Source: Branchiostoma floridae (taxonomy: Eukaryota > Chordata > Leptocardii > Amphioxiformes > Branchiostomatidae). Taken from it: 64,000 bases of DNA. The position numbers and the translations under genes are program-made. Each line of letters starts with the position of its first letter. The first letter of the stretch is position 1. Under the pieces are notes generated by a model. That model saw nothing but the letters and a program-made list of their open reading frames with translations, ran no database searches and was not told the origin of the DNA. The stretch covers positions 16,284,378 to 16,348,377 of the forward strand of contig NC_049992.1 in the NCBI RefSeq assembly GCF_000003815.2, given 5' to 3'. Of the stretch, positions 52,354 through 63,449 are shown piece by piece.

Positions 52354-55300
52354 GTAACGTTTTAATGCACCTGTCGGTGTTATGACTTGGGGATTGGGTG
52401 GCCACAGGGTTTTCGTGACAACTGTACAGATGATACATGATAACTACATATTATGACACAGATGACTGAGAATAGTTTATTAGTTATCATGGTAAGCCTA
52501 TTTCCAAACTGAAGCACGGACACTGGACGATAGTATACTGTATAGCATATCATATGTCCATATGTGTCTGTCATTGCCGGTCCAGCTCAAGTCAGGCACC
52601 GTCATATTCAATGGATAGCTCTGCTCTACTATTAAGTAATTAACCCTTACGCTTATATACTCTCCGCAGACTCTCCGTTTATATTACTAGCGTATTGATA
52701 TCCACTAAAATATCTACAGCGGAACTGCTGCGGAAGTAAAAATGTAGTCTGGTAACCTTACCATAGGGAACTCACTGCTATCTCCACGGTGCTGGGAGTG
52801 TAACCCTCCCGCCCAGTTCATTAACGCACCCCGGTTAATTTTTACGTGGTTTGGGTTAGGTTACATCGCTCCTCTGGCGGCATATAAAACTCAAAAGACT
52901 GGCTATTAATAAAAAAGACAGGCTGGCAGAAACTGACCGATGCTAATAGCAGAATGGGCTGGGTAAAACGCAGAATATTACAGGACCAGATTAGGTACAA
53001 CCCACAGGACAACCATATGCAGGACAACAGTAACCATATATTTTGTGGTCACAATAAAATGTCAATCACCCAACGTGACCCCATCATGAGGCTCAGTACG
53101 CGGTAATGAAGTCCAATGGAGACAAATTAGAGAGGCGCCCTTCTCAGTACAAACACCACCGTTTGGGTCAATATCCGGCCACAAACTGTGGACAGTTGGG
53201 ATTGTTCTAGAGTAGAAATTTGACTCTAAGTCTGATCGCCTAACATCTTGGGCATACTGTATTTCCGTCTATTACGGATTTACGGAGAGGACAGAAGAGA
53301 CTCGGGAGCTATGATACGGCTGGATAGCAGGCTAGATTTATAGATTTTTTTGTAGGGAAAGGGTTTATTAACAACGATTCAGAACAAGGTGAACCGAAGC
53401 CAAGCAAAATATTTCGTCGGAATGAAAGTTTGGTAACTTTGGGCTAGTTGTTGTGCGTCTTTACTTTTAGCTATAGCTGGCTGTACTCTTTTCAACATTC
53501 GCACTACACTAGTGTCGAAATCGTAACGTCTACATCAGTCGACCAGAAACGAACCGCACCCTACATCTGCTTGAATCTTACACACAAACACACAAACATG
53601 GGCCTGGGCTCTGCCTGTTGTTGTTCTTTCTCACCCGTTTGACATCGGTGGGTGTTGTTTGACAGGATGACAGACGACACTGCTCGCCAATCTGTCCTTC
53701 TCCTAAAGGAGTACTGATCTCTTAACACGCGAAAACAAACAAACATCGCAGATTTCTAGTGGAGATATCATTCAATACATGCTGACCTCTGAACATTGTC
53801 CCGAATGTATGATGACAGTTGTTTCTTTAAAATTAACGTTTTTGTGGCACCACTTTCTTAACTTAGCTTGCACACCCTTCGAATTCGGTACAAGGTCCAC
53901 TTTTTAGAGACGTTTTAGAGATCCACTTGACATGAAAGACGTTTAGTTTTATCTGTGAGGAAGATCACAAGGAAGGCGCTAAGAATGTGTTTCCTCTATC
54001 CAGATCGAATGACATTCGCGGTCCATCCTCCATTCCTTAATTCCCTCCTGTGGTAAAGATGGGGGCTGGCATTAGTACTTGCAAGAAGCACGGAACACTA
54101 AAGTAAGATTTGCACGTCCCAATCTGTGACATCTGTGTGAATAGCCGGTTAGGTTTACCTTCCTTGAGCTAATATTTAGCAGTGCTTGACGTGACTATGT
54201 CACCATGTGCCTCCTATTTAAAACACTCTTCCATCATTTTACAAGGGTCGATGGGTTATCTGTCCCACAAGGCAAAACAAAAAGGAAGCTAATCTAAGTC
54301 ATCTAAACCATTAGAGACTTGCCTCCCAAAGCTGTGATTGCGTTCAGCCGAAAATGTAATACGTAAGCAGGGCGTTATCAGTAGGAAGTTTGGAAAATAG
54401 CGGAGGATGTTTGGAACGTTTGCCATGAGTGAAATGGCCTAAAATTAGTACATCTCGCCTATACTATTCTTATCTGTAAATCATAGATCATTTTATATGA
54501 TTATACAAACTACCAGGCTAGACTGGATATAAGTAGAGGCAGTACTAGTAGTTCACTTCATTAGCTAGCTATCCGCAATTATCCACCATAGCCTTTAGTC
54601 TTTACCGCAACATTCAGTTAATATGATGATATGACAGCATATTCTAGCGTGGAGCATGAGAACGTAAGAATTTCACGAATATTGAGAATTTTGCAGCTTT
54701 ATTGTGCCCCTGAAATGTGGACTATTCTGTTATAGACCCTACAGCTGGGCACGTTATCCTTAAAGTCTCTATTAGACTCCGGCCTGGTCGAATATATTAT
54801 AGGGGACTTCGGCCAAGTTACGAATAAAAGTCTAGTAGGAGTTGATTGGTCTAGTCAAGGAGGTTAAAAAACCTCCTTGGTGTGAACTGACCGGTCGGTG
54901 GATAGACTGCAAAAGACTAAAATCTCATGGCAAATTATTTGTCCCTATTTGGCCAAATTCTTCTCTTTTTCACCCAGCTGACGTGTCTGCGTGGAGACTT
55001 CCATCCTTGATACACCGCCGTTCGGTTATATATAGTTGTGGTGCCATTCCAACCACGCTGGGGGCACGCCTCCTACACATTCATGTCACCGTGGGTCGTA
55101 TTGACGGGCGAAAATACGGGGCAACCTTCACTCAACACTGTATTTCAGTCTGGGGATACGACGTTATTAACGACTTAATGTAGGTAACATCACATAAATA
55201 TGCGTTCTGCTGCTGCACATGACCAAGTGTAGAAGACGAGGTACCCTTTGAGCCATCAAATGGGCACTTCCATCATGTCTAAGTCGATGTTGGGAAGAAA

Positions 55301-58300
55301 ATTTTAACGTGTACTGACAGTAAATGGTAACGTTTTCTGGTATGTTTTGTTTTTGACAGGCGAAGAGTAAGAAAACATCAGAGTAAAAAACGATATAGCT
55401 TCTTACCCATCTGCTTGAAGAATACACTTACTCACTCACTTACTCACGAGACACACTCACTCACTCACTCACTCACTCACTCACTCACTCACTCACTCAC
55501 TCACTCACTCACTCACTCACTCACTCACTCACTCACTCACTCACTCACTCACTCACTCACTCACTCGAGCTAGCTTGGAACCACCCTGCAGGCTGACAAG
55601 TAAGATGTCATACAGCGTGTCACAGAAAACCCCAGCTTTCACCGCCAGTCACGATTCATGGACAACCTATATAGCATTACGTCATCGCGTTCCCTCAGGT
55701 GCGCCCCTCACAAATGTCGTCTGCCCTGACCTAGACCGAAGACAAACACGGCGGGAGTCCTGAGTGGGTGTGAAGGGGACCCTGGCTTCGAGGGCACACC
55801 TCGTCCTTAACAACAGACAAATGGGGAAACAAACAATTACAATTTTGACACGGTGTTACAAATCAGGAGAACAGCTAGACATGTTAAACGTAATTAACAA
55901 GAGTCGTTCCCGTGTCGTTTTGACATATTTGTTTCAAACATACAACGTCCCTTCATCATTGAAATATCAAGAGAAACTTGATATTTCATCTGTCGCTGTG
56001 TGCACGTACGTACTGGTAATCTCCAAGCAAATTCCTCCGGTGGCTTAAAACAGTAACATAAGCTGGGGAAGGACTTCAGCCGGCAGAGGGAAAAATTTGC
56101 CACCGGACTTGTCATTGCCGCAGTATTGTGAGATCTTGTGATATTCAGAACTACCTGTATTTGTATTGGAATGCAACAGTTATAGATAGTAACGCATCGT
56201 GGACTTGTAACGTTACATGTACATTCTACTCCACCGTAATGCTTTTTGACCTCGCCATGTTAAACGTTATTAACAAGAGCCTTTCCCGTGTTGTTTTGAC
56301 ATATTTGTTTCAAACATACGACGTCCCTTCATTAAATATCGAGAGAAACTTAATATTTCATTTGTCGCTGTGTGCACGTACGTACTGGGACTTGTCATTG
56401 CCTATTGTGAGATCTTGTGATATTCAGAACTACCTGTATTTGTATTGGCATGCAACGGTTATAAGTAGCAACGCATCAGCGGACTTGTACATGTACATTC
56501 TCCTCCACCGTGATCCACCTATAAGTAATGCTTTTAGACCACGCGTACGCCACCTCTCTATTACGCACTAATGAATATGGACAAATGGGCTTATCTAGTA
56601 CAGACAGTTAATCTGGTAAATATTAGGATGTGGGCCTAGCGGTCGCCTCCAGTGTCAAACGGATTTAGTAAGATAGTAACGTTACTCCCTAGAAATGTTT
56701 TCGGCCTGTGCCTAGGTGCTGCAGCAGAACTTCCAGCTTTTTTATCATTTGTCCAGGACATGCTACGAGGGGCGTGCAATAAGTAATGGTCCTGACCCAC
56801 TTCCAGTTGTCTGATCTAAATGAAATTTTGTATGTGTAATAATTCATATCTCTATGGGTTATGTTGCAAAAGACAGCTCTGAACTAATTGTGGTTTCTGA
56901 TTTACTGGTGTTTGAACTTAGTCAGGTGCGAAATGGACCAGGTGTGAAATGGAACCAGTTGAGTGTCGCGCAGTGATCCGGTTTTTGTATTTGAAAGGAC
57001 GCACACCAAAGAAGACTTTTGATGAAATAAATGAAACTTATGGTGATGATGCCCCATCATATGACCTTGTAAAACGCTGGCATCCTGAATTCAAACGTGG
57101 CTGGAAGTCTGTGGAAACAGCTCCCAGACCTGGTCGTCCCTCTTGTGCCATTGATGAGGCATCAGTTGGAGGACCAACCTGGGGTGTCCTACAAAATCGG
57201 TGTCCAGAGCTGCATCAAACGATGGGAGAAATGCATAACTCTGGGTGATTCCTATGAAGAGAAAGACTAATAACTGTGCCAAGTTTCATTAATCTCCTGC
57301 TATGGGAAATGGGTCAGGACCATATTCTTAGTGGCAGATAGATTTTATGTCAGGACAAATTGATGTACGTTTGTGCCCCTTAGTTTGCCTTTTTATTGCC
57401 GGTTTATTTTAGATTTGTGGAAGTGTAATTAAGTTTTTATGGCCCTCAGCCAAAACAACCACCAAGACGTAGAGACGCATTGTTCTGACGGCATGTAATA
57501 CATACTCAAGTCCTAATCTTTATAAATCTTTCATTTTGGATTGTTAGGAATGGAATGACAAGATTTATTTTTTCAGTAAATGAATATATGGTCTACTCTA
57601 ATGCACGGGTAAAAATTTCAACCTGTCGTCCATAGCCTGTCGAAAAATGTGGTCTCTATGTTAAATAACTTACGTCCTTTCTGGGGTCAAGACAGGCTAA
57701 AACGACACTATGTTTGGACGAAGGGTTATCTAGAATTGTCACGTTGCCAGTTTTGGGTCGCAAATAAAGCTTTGACAGGGCAGAGGGCAGATAAGAGCGG
57801 GGCTGACGGCCATGGGGAAGGCTTATTGCTGATCAGTGCTGTCTTCTGGACACGAAGTTTCGACCTAACACCTGAACTAAACATAGAGGAAAATTGACCT
57901 CTACTGTCACTTAAGCCACAGATGTATCTATTGCTTATCACAGAAACTAACACTTCCCCAATGCCCAGGAAATTTAGTACTTTAAGTAGGTTAAGACGAG
58001 AAGCACATTTTTGTATTTTATTGAAAATGGCAACAACATCCGATTACACTGGGTCAACCTAGGTGGCTTGCGCTGGTGACATTCTTTTTGCTTTGATGTT
58101 ACGTACCGTTACCTTAAATGATTCGCATCCACCAAGCTATTTGGAAGCTCTAGTCCAAACATTCTGGTTAACAAAAGATTGTTTTAGTGGCAATGGCTTT
58201 TCTAGATCAGTCCGCCACCATCCTAGAGTTTGGACTTCAACTCGAAGAAAAAAACACGTACAATCTACCACGTATCCAGGTCAACTGTCGGACCTGATAG

Positions 58301-61300
58301 AATTTTTTGGCCCGAAAAGAGAAGCACCTGGGCGACCAGACGATCACCTCGTTCACCGGGTCATTTCCGTCGACCATTAATCCCCGTTGCCATGGCAACC
58401 CGTCAGGAGTGCCTCTGTCGTCCCAGAGGAGCGGACAAGACCGGTCCTTTATCCGCCCGGCCTTCTGTTCAAGACGCTGCTTGTGTAGGTGGAACGTCTT
58501 TGTTCGCTGACATTTACTTTCGCGGACTGCCGAGTGACAGAATGAAGGGGGAGTGGGGGGTAGGGGCGATTTATCGGGGAGGTAGCAGACGGCAACAAGA
58601 GTCCGTAGGACACAAACCTCAGTGAAGTACTGGTGTTTGCAGTGTGGGCTAAGCTGTAGGTGTTTGGTACCGACTCTACCATGAATATCAGTTTCTTTTC
58701 AACCTATTTTCCATTTATTAGCAGGTACCAGTAACATAATAATCCACAATGAGTCTAGCCTATCCTCTTCTTGGAGAGTAGTACAATATAAAGTATATTG
58801 GAAGTCTGTATCCTGCAACCTTGATTGGAAAGCTATTTGGGAGTCTCAGACATGTTTTATTAGATACAACAAGCTGCGCGAATTTAATTTCAAACTACTG
58901 CATAAAATATTACCATGTAAATACTTGCTAAGCAAGTGGAAAATAAGAGATTTGTCTGGAAATGTATACCGTCCATTATGTGATATTTGCAATAAGCTGG
59001 AAAACTATGAACACATGTTTGTAGAATGTATTAGACTAAGGAACTTCTGGGATAGATTAAATATCACTGAGGATAATCAATCAGTCAATGATGTATTGTT
59101 GGAATGTAACAAATGTAATATTACTCTGCTGACAATCGCCAAGTACTCTATATTTGTGTCTTGGCTAAGATGGAAGGATGACGCTAGAAAATTACTACAA
59201 GACGATGTATACAATACTTTTTTGTTCTTCTGTTCCTTGTACATAGAATAAAGTGCCGTGGCGGACAAGGAAAAGTTAAAAAAAAAAAAAAAACAATATA
59301 AAGTACCTCCATCGGAGGTGACCCTTCTTCGTTCCGTGAGGTTAACTAGCCCTACAGAAGATGTGCTTTTTTAGCGTTACTCAAGGGTGAGAGTTAGAAG
59401 GGATGGACTGAAACTTTGTCTCTATCAGACGCCTCGACACACTAAAGAAAATATAGAAATTGGCTTTCTGGTATGTTTACAGCACCTTTGAGTACCAGAC
59501 AACCCTTGGCGACTTAAGCAATGTGAAGTCCTTCGCTGTCGTGTCGACCCCATAACCACCAATAACGAAATGTCCCCTGACGTCCCCCAAAGTTTTAAAA
59601 CGTCGGTGGAATGAAAGCCGTGCCACTGGCATGACATCTGCCCACTTTATTTGTCATTCTGTTACTTCGTGGGAAACAGTTGCTTCTTAAGCCGAATTTT
59701 ACGATTTCACCAAATTCCACAGTTCAAGTACAGCTCTTTTTACGATTTCATCAAAGTCCACCGTAACAGGCCTCGAGGAGTCACTGCTCTGGTGGGACTA
59801 TCCTTAGGACCAGGCTGTGTTCTAGCTGCTTGGAATTGGGGAACACAGCTAGCCTCTACCAGGCTCCACAGGTCGCTGGACAAATAGTAGAAATTGGTCA
59901 AATCACGACAGAGGAGATAAGTGGCCAAGGAGTACAGTTTGCGTGTTTTCTGTATAATTTGGCCGATTTCTACTATTTTTCCAGCGTCCTGTGGAGCCTG
60001 GTAGAGACTAGAACACAGCCTAAGTCGTTGAAAATACTCATGATAAACCTTTTAAATAGAGTCTCCAACGAACAATTTCATGGAGAAGATGAGATACCAA
60101 AACCGTAAGTTCTTCTGCAATACCAAAGAAAGCCGCTAGGAGGGGGGGGGGTCGAAATCTAATCCAACCATATTCCAAATTAAATGACAATCCGTCCAGA
60201 GCTTTTTTAGGTATGCTGTTCAATTAACAACATAACGTTACAAACAAAAATATATAGCTTTTATAGCGTTACGTACAAACGATACCAAAAACATAACATT
60301 TTTGGCAAAGATAATAAATGGGTTGGATCTAGCACGTCTGAATGGTGACCATGAATAGAAATCATCCATGAAGACATCTCGCAAGGCTCTCTACATGTCC
60401 CCCTACAGAAAGTGGTACTGGTCTGGCTTTTCTATCACACATATAAAGGGTGAAATATGGACGTCCCCTGTAATGAATGAATGAATGAAAGACCTTTATT
60501 GTACATTCATGCCTCGACGGGCTAGGTACAGGTCACTGATAACAGACATGACTGATAACATACATAACAAACATATGCAAAAACAACAAGATACAATTAA
60601 CTAGCTGAAGGTACTAAGCTAACAGGATGGTCGACATCTTCTCGCTTCTTTGTACAGGTGTAGATATAGGAACAGATAATGTTTGATATACAGGGTTTGT
60701 CTAGGCGCATCAAAAATAGAAATTTATCTGTTGCATTAAGGTGTTCAAAATATGGGAACTCTTTTCTTATATATTCATAAAGCACAATCCGTTCATTATG
60801 GTACAGTTTACAGTGTAAAATAAAATGCTGTTCATCTTCTACTTGTTGCAAATCACAAAATTGGCAGACTCTATGCTGCAGAGGGGTGCGGTTGTGCCTT
60901 CCAGTTTCGATATGTAACTTGTGGCAACTAATCCGGAGTTTAGTGACAGCCACTCTGTGTTGTATGTTTTTCACCATCAGATATTCTTCTTCTTTATAAA
61001 TAGTCTTGAATAATCTATAGGTTCGTAATTTGTTACCGAAAGATTTGTCCCGGTTGTCATGTATGCTGCAGAAGTCCTCCAGGGCGGCGTCCTAGTGATC
61101 GATCTTGCGCAGAACATTGTGGTACCAGGTCAGGGACGTCACACATGGACTGGAGAGGAATGTAGAACACCGGTGCTCAAACATTGATGGACAGCCACTC
61201 CTTCTGGAGAATGGAAAGTCTGCAGATGTAACGCTAGTTCACCTTTATACGCCGGGTAACCTTTATCCGTTGTGTTTGAGAACAGGGTAAGTACTACGTA

Positions 61301-63449
61301 GGGATATCAAGTCGACTTACAATGCATGGTTTCAAATTGTACATATTTTGCAAGTATTGCAGTTTGAAGCCTCTGTCCGTCGACTCGGTATGCCTAAATA
61401 AAATGTTTTTAAAAGCAACGGATATAGGTTACCCTGCGGATAAAGGTGAACTAGCGTTAGCGTCGTTTGTTGCCGGGCTTTCCTCACCTTTCTCCTCGCC
61501 TCAACAGCAGCTACCCTAGCTATCAAACATTATAAACAATATATGAGGGGGCAGCTGACAAAGCCAGGAGTCTGTCTCTTAATTGTGAGAAACACACGTG
61601 AACTACTTTCATCCGTGAACGTTTCTTCACAGGGCATCGTGTTTCCTCAAAGACACCGACATTTGAGGGGTTCAAGTTTGTGTATACTGTAAGTATGTGA
61701 CAAGAGGGCGGCGAGAATTGACCTCGACACTTCCCGTTTGATGTCCTTTCTTCCACTTGGGAGGGAAGCAGGCCTCTCCTCCCATTAGTGCGTAAGTGAG
61801 CCATACTCGAAGTCTTGTCTTGACGAAAGGCTGACACCTCCAGGTCAAAGACAGGCTTCACGTCCCCCGGTGGAATTTAGATGTTAGCCGCCTCAAAGAC
61901 CCAGACATTATGGACTTAGGTGGGAAGCGATTTAAGGTGGTATCTCACTGCACTCGGGGCACCGGTGCGGTACTGCGGGGTTCGTAGATGACTCAACGAA
62001 TTTCAGAAATAAAGAACGAATTTTCTTAAGTTGTGTGTACTTTGTTGTCTTCTATGTCATACTTATACGCATTGCGCAATACCTAGATGATAAAAAAAAA
62101 TCGTCGAAAATAACAAAACAGTGGCACAATGAACGAACCCCGCAGTGCCGCACCGGTGCTCCAAGTTCAGTGAGATACCACCTTAAATCGCTTCCCACCT
62201 ACGTCCATAATGCCTGGGTCTTTGAGGCGTCTAACATCTAAATTCCACCGGTGCACCGGGGGTGCCACCTTTACATTGGCTGTGTGTTCAAAGACTTGGA
62301 AGAATGGGGCCAGACTTTGAAGAATAGAGCCAGAAATACCATGGAAAACCCTTTACAACTTCGTGTATGGGTGCCAAGACAGATTCATCACTTGCCACCT
62401 GTCAGCACGCCAACAATGGGCTGAAAGTCAAGTTTAAATGGAGCGTGGAACTTCCGGAGTCCCTTCTCTATCGCCGAGGAGACGTGACGACGACCACGTG
62501 CTGGGCCCTTTTTTTCGGGTCGCTCGTTTTCCCCCAGACTTGTGTTTCGCCGTCTTATTTTTCAGAAGACCATAGAAGTCTCTTTCAGAACCCACGGGGC
62601 CTTGCTCATTCGTTCTGTGGAGTCTGTATAATAGAGACTAGTTGTTCGCTTAGGAAAGGAGGGATGATAACTTGTTTCATACATGAACGATGTGATCGAA
62701 GTCAGTGGCTCGTTGAGGTGTGATGAACACATAATAAACGTTAAGAGGAATTGAAATGTAAATTGGAGATGAGAGGGGTCAGAAGACTGCTGTGAGATGT
62801 TACCAGACTGATAAATTACTGGTACATGTATATGATTGTGGGTATCACAGGGAAGAAAACATATTGCTGTAGAGTATGTATATCTTTAAGGCTTTCTTTA
62901 TTAAACAGAACCCGTGTTATGATCTGAACCTAGATATGACACCGAAGAAAGGTAGTGAACGTGAGGCTACTAAACCAGGCTCAGCCATTATCAACGGTTT
63001 AACCTTTTTATATCGTTGATTGCAGGTCAGACCCCGTGAAGAGCATAGACCAACGCACAGCCAAGAGTCCCATCCGCACACGGGCCGTCCTCAGCATAGA
63101 AGGGTTAAACCTAACCGAGCCTTCCTCCGTGTGGAGCCAGAGTCCCAGAGACACAGACTGCTCAATCGGAAAGCCTTCTATCCAGACGACGACCGCTTTC
63201 CCGCCCCAGAGAGCCATCGGAAGGCCGTAGACGGGCCGACGAGGAAGGTGACGGGAGATGGCCGGGGAGAACCGCTGGAAGTGGGCGGGGACGAGTACCG
63301 CTGTCCGCCGCCGCTGACAGTGAACAAGCTCCGGAGGCGGGTGTGTCAGCAGACCAAGTGCGTGTCTGACTCGACGTGCGGCGCGGAGAGAAGATGCTGT
63401 TTTAACGGCTGTGTGTTCACCTGTTTGGACGCCGTGCCGCCTCCAGCAG
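52201..63449 (+). CDS. WFDC1: WFDC1/ps20-like secreted WAP-domain protein, first two coding exons (partial)
   Basis: Exons 52201-52353 and 63026-63449 join in phase 0 and give the first 192 residues. The protein has a signal peptide, a basic, His- and Arg-rich linker (residues about 40-140) and a complete WAP four-disulfide core at residues 144-184 with all eight cysteines. WFDC1 type is indicated by RRCCFNGCVFTCLDAVPPP, closely matching the vertebrate ps20 sequence RRCCYNGC then CLEAVPPP. ps20 is a secreted growth-modulating stromal protein in vertebrates; that role is not shown for this gene. The 3' exons lie beyond the window. Confidence 0.85.
53283..53334. mobile_element. partial TTAGCC-family MITE in WFDC1-like intron
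   Basis: GAGGACAGAAGAGACTCGGG and then ATACGGCTGGATAGCAGGCTA match the right half of the element at 30324-30476. The left half is not recognisable. Confidence 0.7.
54856..54880. mobile_element. 25-bp palindrome, remnant of a CAAGGAGGTT element
   Basis: CAAGGAGGTTAAAAA then ACCTCCTTGG joins the two terminal inverted repeats of the element seen at 656-846 with only a few A bases between them. It is most simply an internally deleted copy, though a chance hairpin is possible. Confidence 0.45.
55453..55566 (+). repeat. TCAC tetranucleotide microsatellite
   Basis: About 28 uninterrupted CACT units in roughly 113 bp, preceded by imperfect units from 55428. Its length and purity suggest high polymorphism. 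Confidence 0.97.
55881..56532 (+). repeat. tandem duplication, period about 376 bp, WFDC1-like intron
   Basis: Copy A 55881-56242 and copy B from 56257 share ATGTTAAACGTAATTAACAA, GACATATTTGTTTCAAACAT, TGTGCACGTACGTACTGG and AGATCTTGTGATATTCAGAA. Copy B lacks about 80 bp present in A (56020-56105). Open frames across it are by-products. Confidence 0.87.
56764..57335 (+). mobile_element. internally deleted mariner-like element
   Basis: Begins TACGAGGGGCGTGCAATAAG at the left terminus, a classic mariner inverted repeat. The sub-terminal AATGGTCCTGACCCACTTCC pairs with GGAAATGGGTCAGGACCATA near the right end. The outermost right terminus is missing or diverged. The interior is a truncated transposase pseudogene. 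Confidence 0.85.
56949..57270 (+). pseudogene. mariner transposase pseudogene with the catalytic domain deleted
   Basis: ATG at 56949 opens about 80 codons of the mariner N-terminal helix-turn-helix region (FLYLKGRTPKKTFDEI, then YDLVKRWHPEFKRG and PRPGRPS). At about 57165 the frame jumps, by deletion, to the extreme C terminus. The C-terminal codons are read one frame over, as KIGVQSCIKRWEKCITLGD then SYEEKD and TAA at 57268-57270. The DDD/E catalytic core is absent, so it cannot transpose. Confidence 0.88.
58386..58399 (+). promoter_or_regulatory. perfect palindromic X-box motif in WFDC1-like intron
   Basis: GTTGCCATGGCAAC is a perfect 14-bp palindrome and an ideal RFX X-box. The 58200-58620 surroundings are GC-rich and non-repetitive in appearance, so this may be an intronic enhancer. 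Confidence 0.45.
58745..59293 (+). mobile_element. 5'-truncated LINE copy with poly(A) tail
   Basis: An open frame ending at the TAA at 59249-59251 codes the C-terminal end of a non-LTR retrotransposon reverse transcriptase. Its zinc-knuckle motif is C-x2-C-x7-H-x4-C in LCDICNKLENYEHMFVEC, with FNFKLLHKILPCKYLLSKWK upstream. It is followed after 25 bases by a run of about 16 A (59277-59292). It is an insertion in the WFDC1-like intron in sense orientation. Confidence 0.85.
59840..60022. repeat. inverted repeat (foldback), WFDC1-like intron
   Basis: AGCCTCTACCAGGCTCCACA then GGTCGCTGGACAAATAGTAG pairs with CTACTATTTTTCCAGCGTCC then TGTGGAGCCTGGTAGAGACT. AACACAGC and TTCTAGC-type ends also correspond. 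It is MITE-like but without a clear target duplication. Confidence 0.75.
60472..61110 (-). mobile_element. 5'-truncated LINE copy, minus strand, with CATT-repeat tail
   Basis: On the minus strand the frame reads KLRTYRLFKTIYKEEEYLM, then VAVTKLRISCHKLHIETGRH and CQFCDLQQVEDEQHFILHC, the typical C terminus of a CR1/L2-like non-LTR reverse transcriptase with C-x2-C-x8-H-x4-C. It ends with a stop at 60597, then a 3' UTR with ATGTACAATAAAGGTC and a CATT repeat tail (60472-60492). One in-frame stop occurs upstream near 61093. Confidence 0.85.
61229..61459. mobile_element. TAACGCTAGTTCACC foldback MITE, copy 4, WFDC1-like intron
   Basis: Most intact copy: TAACGCTAGTTCACCTTTAT at the left end and ATAAAGGTGAACTAGCGTTA at the right end, perfect complements over 20 bases. 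About 231 bp, no coding capacity. Confidence 0.88.
61866..62256. mobile_element. long foldback element with about 120-bp arms, WFDC1-like intron
   Basis: Left arm runs from CCCCGGTGGAATTTAGATGT to TGCGGTACTGCGGGGTTCGT; the right arm is its near-perfect complement, ending in ACATCTAAATTCCACCGG. The loop of about 140 bp is AT-rich. The core matches the element at 42783-43025, but here the arms extend about 70 bp further outward. The few arm mismatches suggest a young insertion. Confidence 0.88.
63026..63449 (+). CDS. WFDC1: WFDC1-like exon 2 (linker and WAP domain)
   Basis: Begins VRPREEHRPTHSQ after the acceptor TTGATTGCAG and ends CLDAVPPPA plus one base before gtaagg. WAP cysteines are at residues 144, 158, 163, 169, 175, 176, 180 and 184, with the adjacent CC pair typical of the fold. 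The linker is rich in R, H, P and E and has no predicted fold. GC content is high, unlike the flanking intron. Confidence 0.85.

Larger units (their letters stand above)
52354..63025 (+). other. WFDC1-like intron 1, 10.7 kb
   Basis: The intron holds the transposon, LINE, duplication and microsatellite features listed separately. No further exon of a WAP gene is seen. Unassigned stretches include 52400-53250, 53350-54800, 57650-58700 and 62300-63000. Confidence 0.7.

Noticed and set aside
55453-55566. CRISPR-like regular repeat
   Set aside because: It is a continuous TCAC microsatellite without spacers, in animal DNA.
58063-58625. Overlapping 105- and 131-codon plus-strand frames in the WFDC1-like intron
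   Set aside because: GC-rich DNA favours long frames by chance; no family match and no junction compatible with the WFDC1-like exons.
59830-60108. 92-codon plus-strand frame
   Set aside because: Spans both arms of an inverted repeat and has no coding character.
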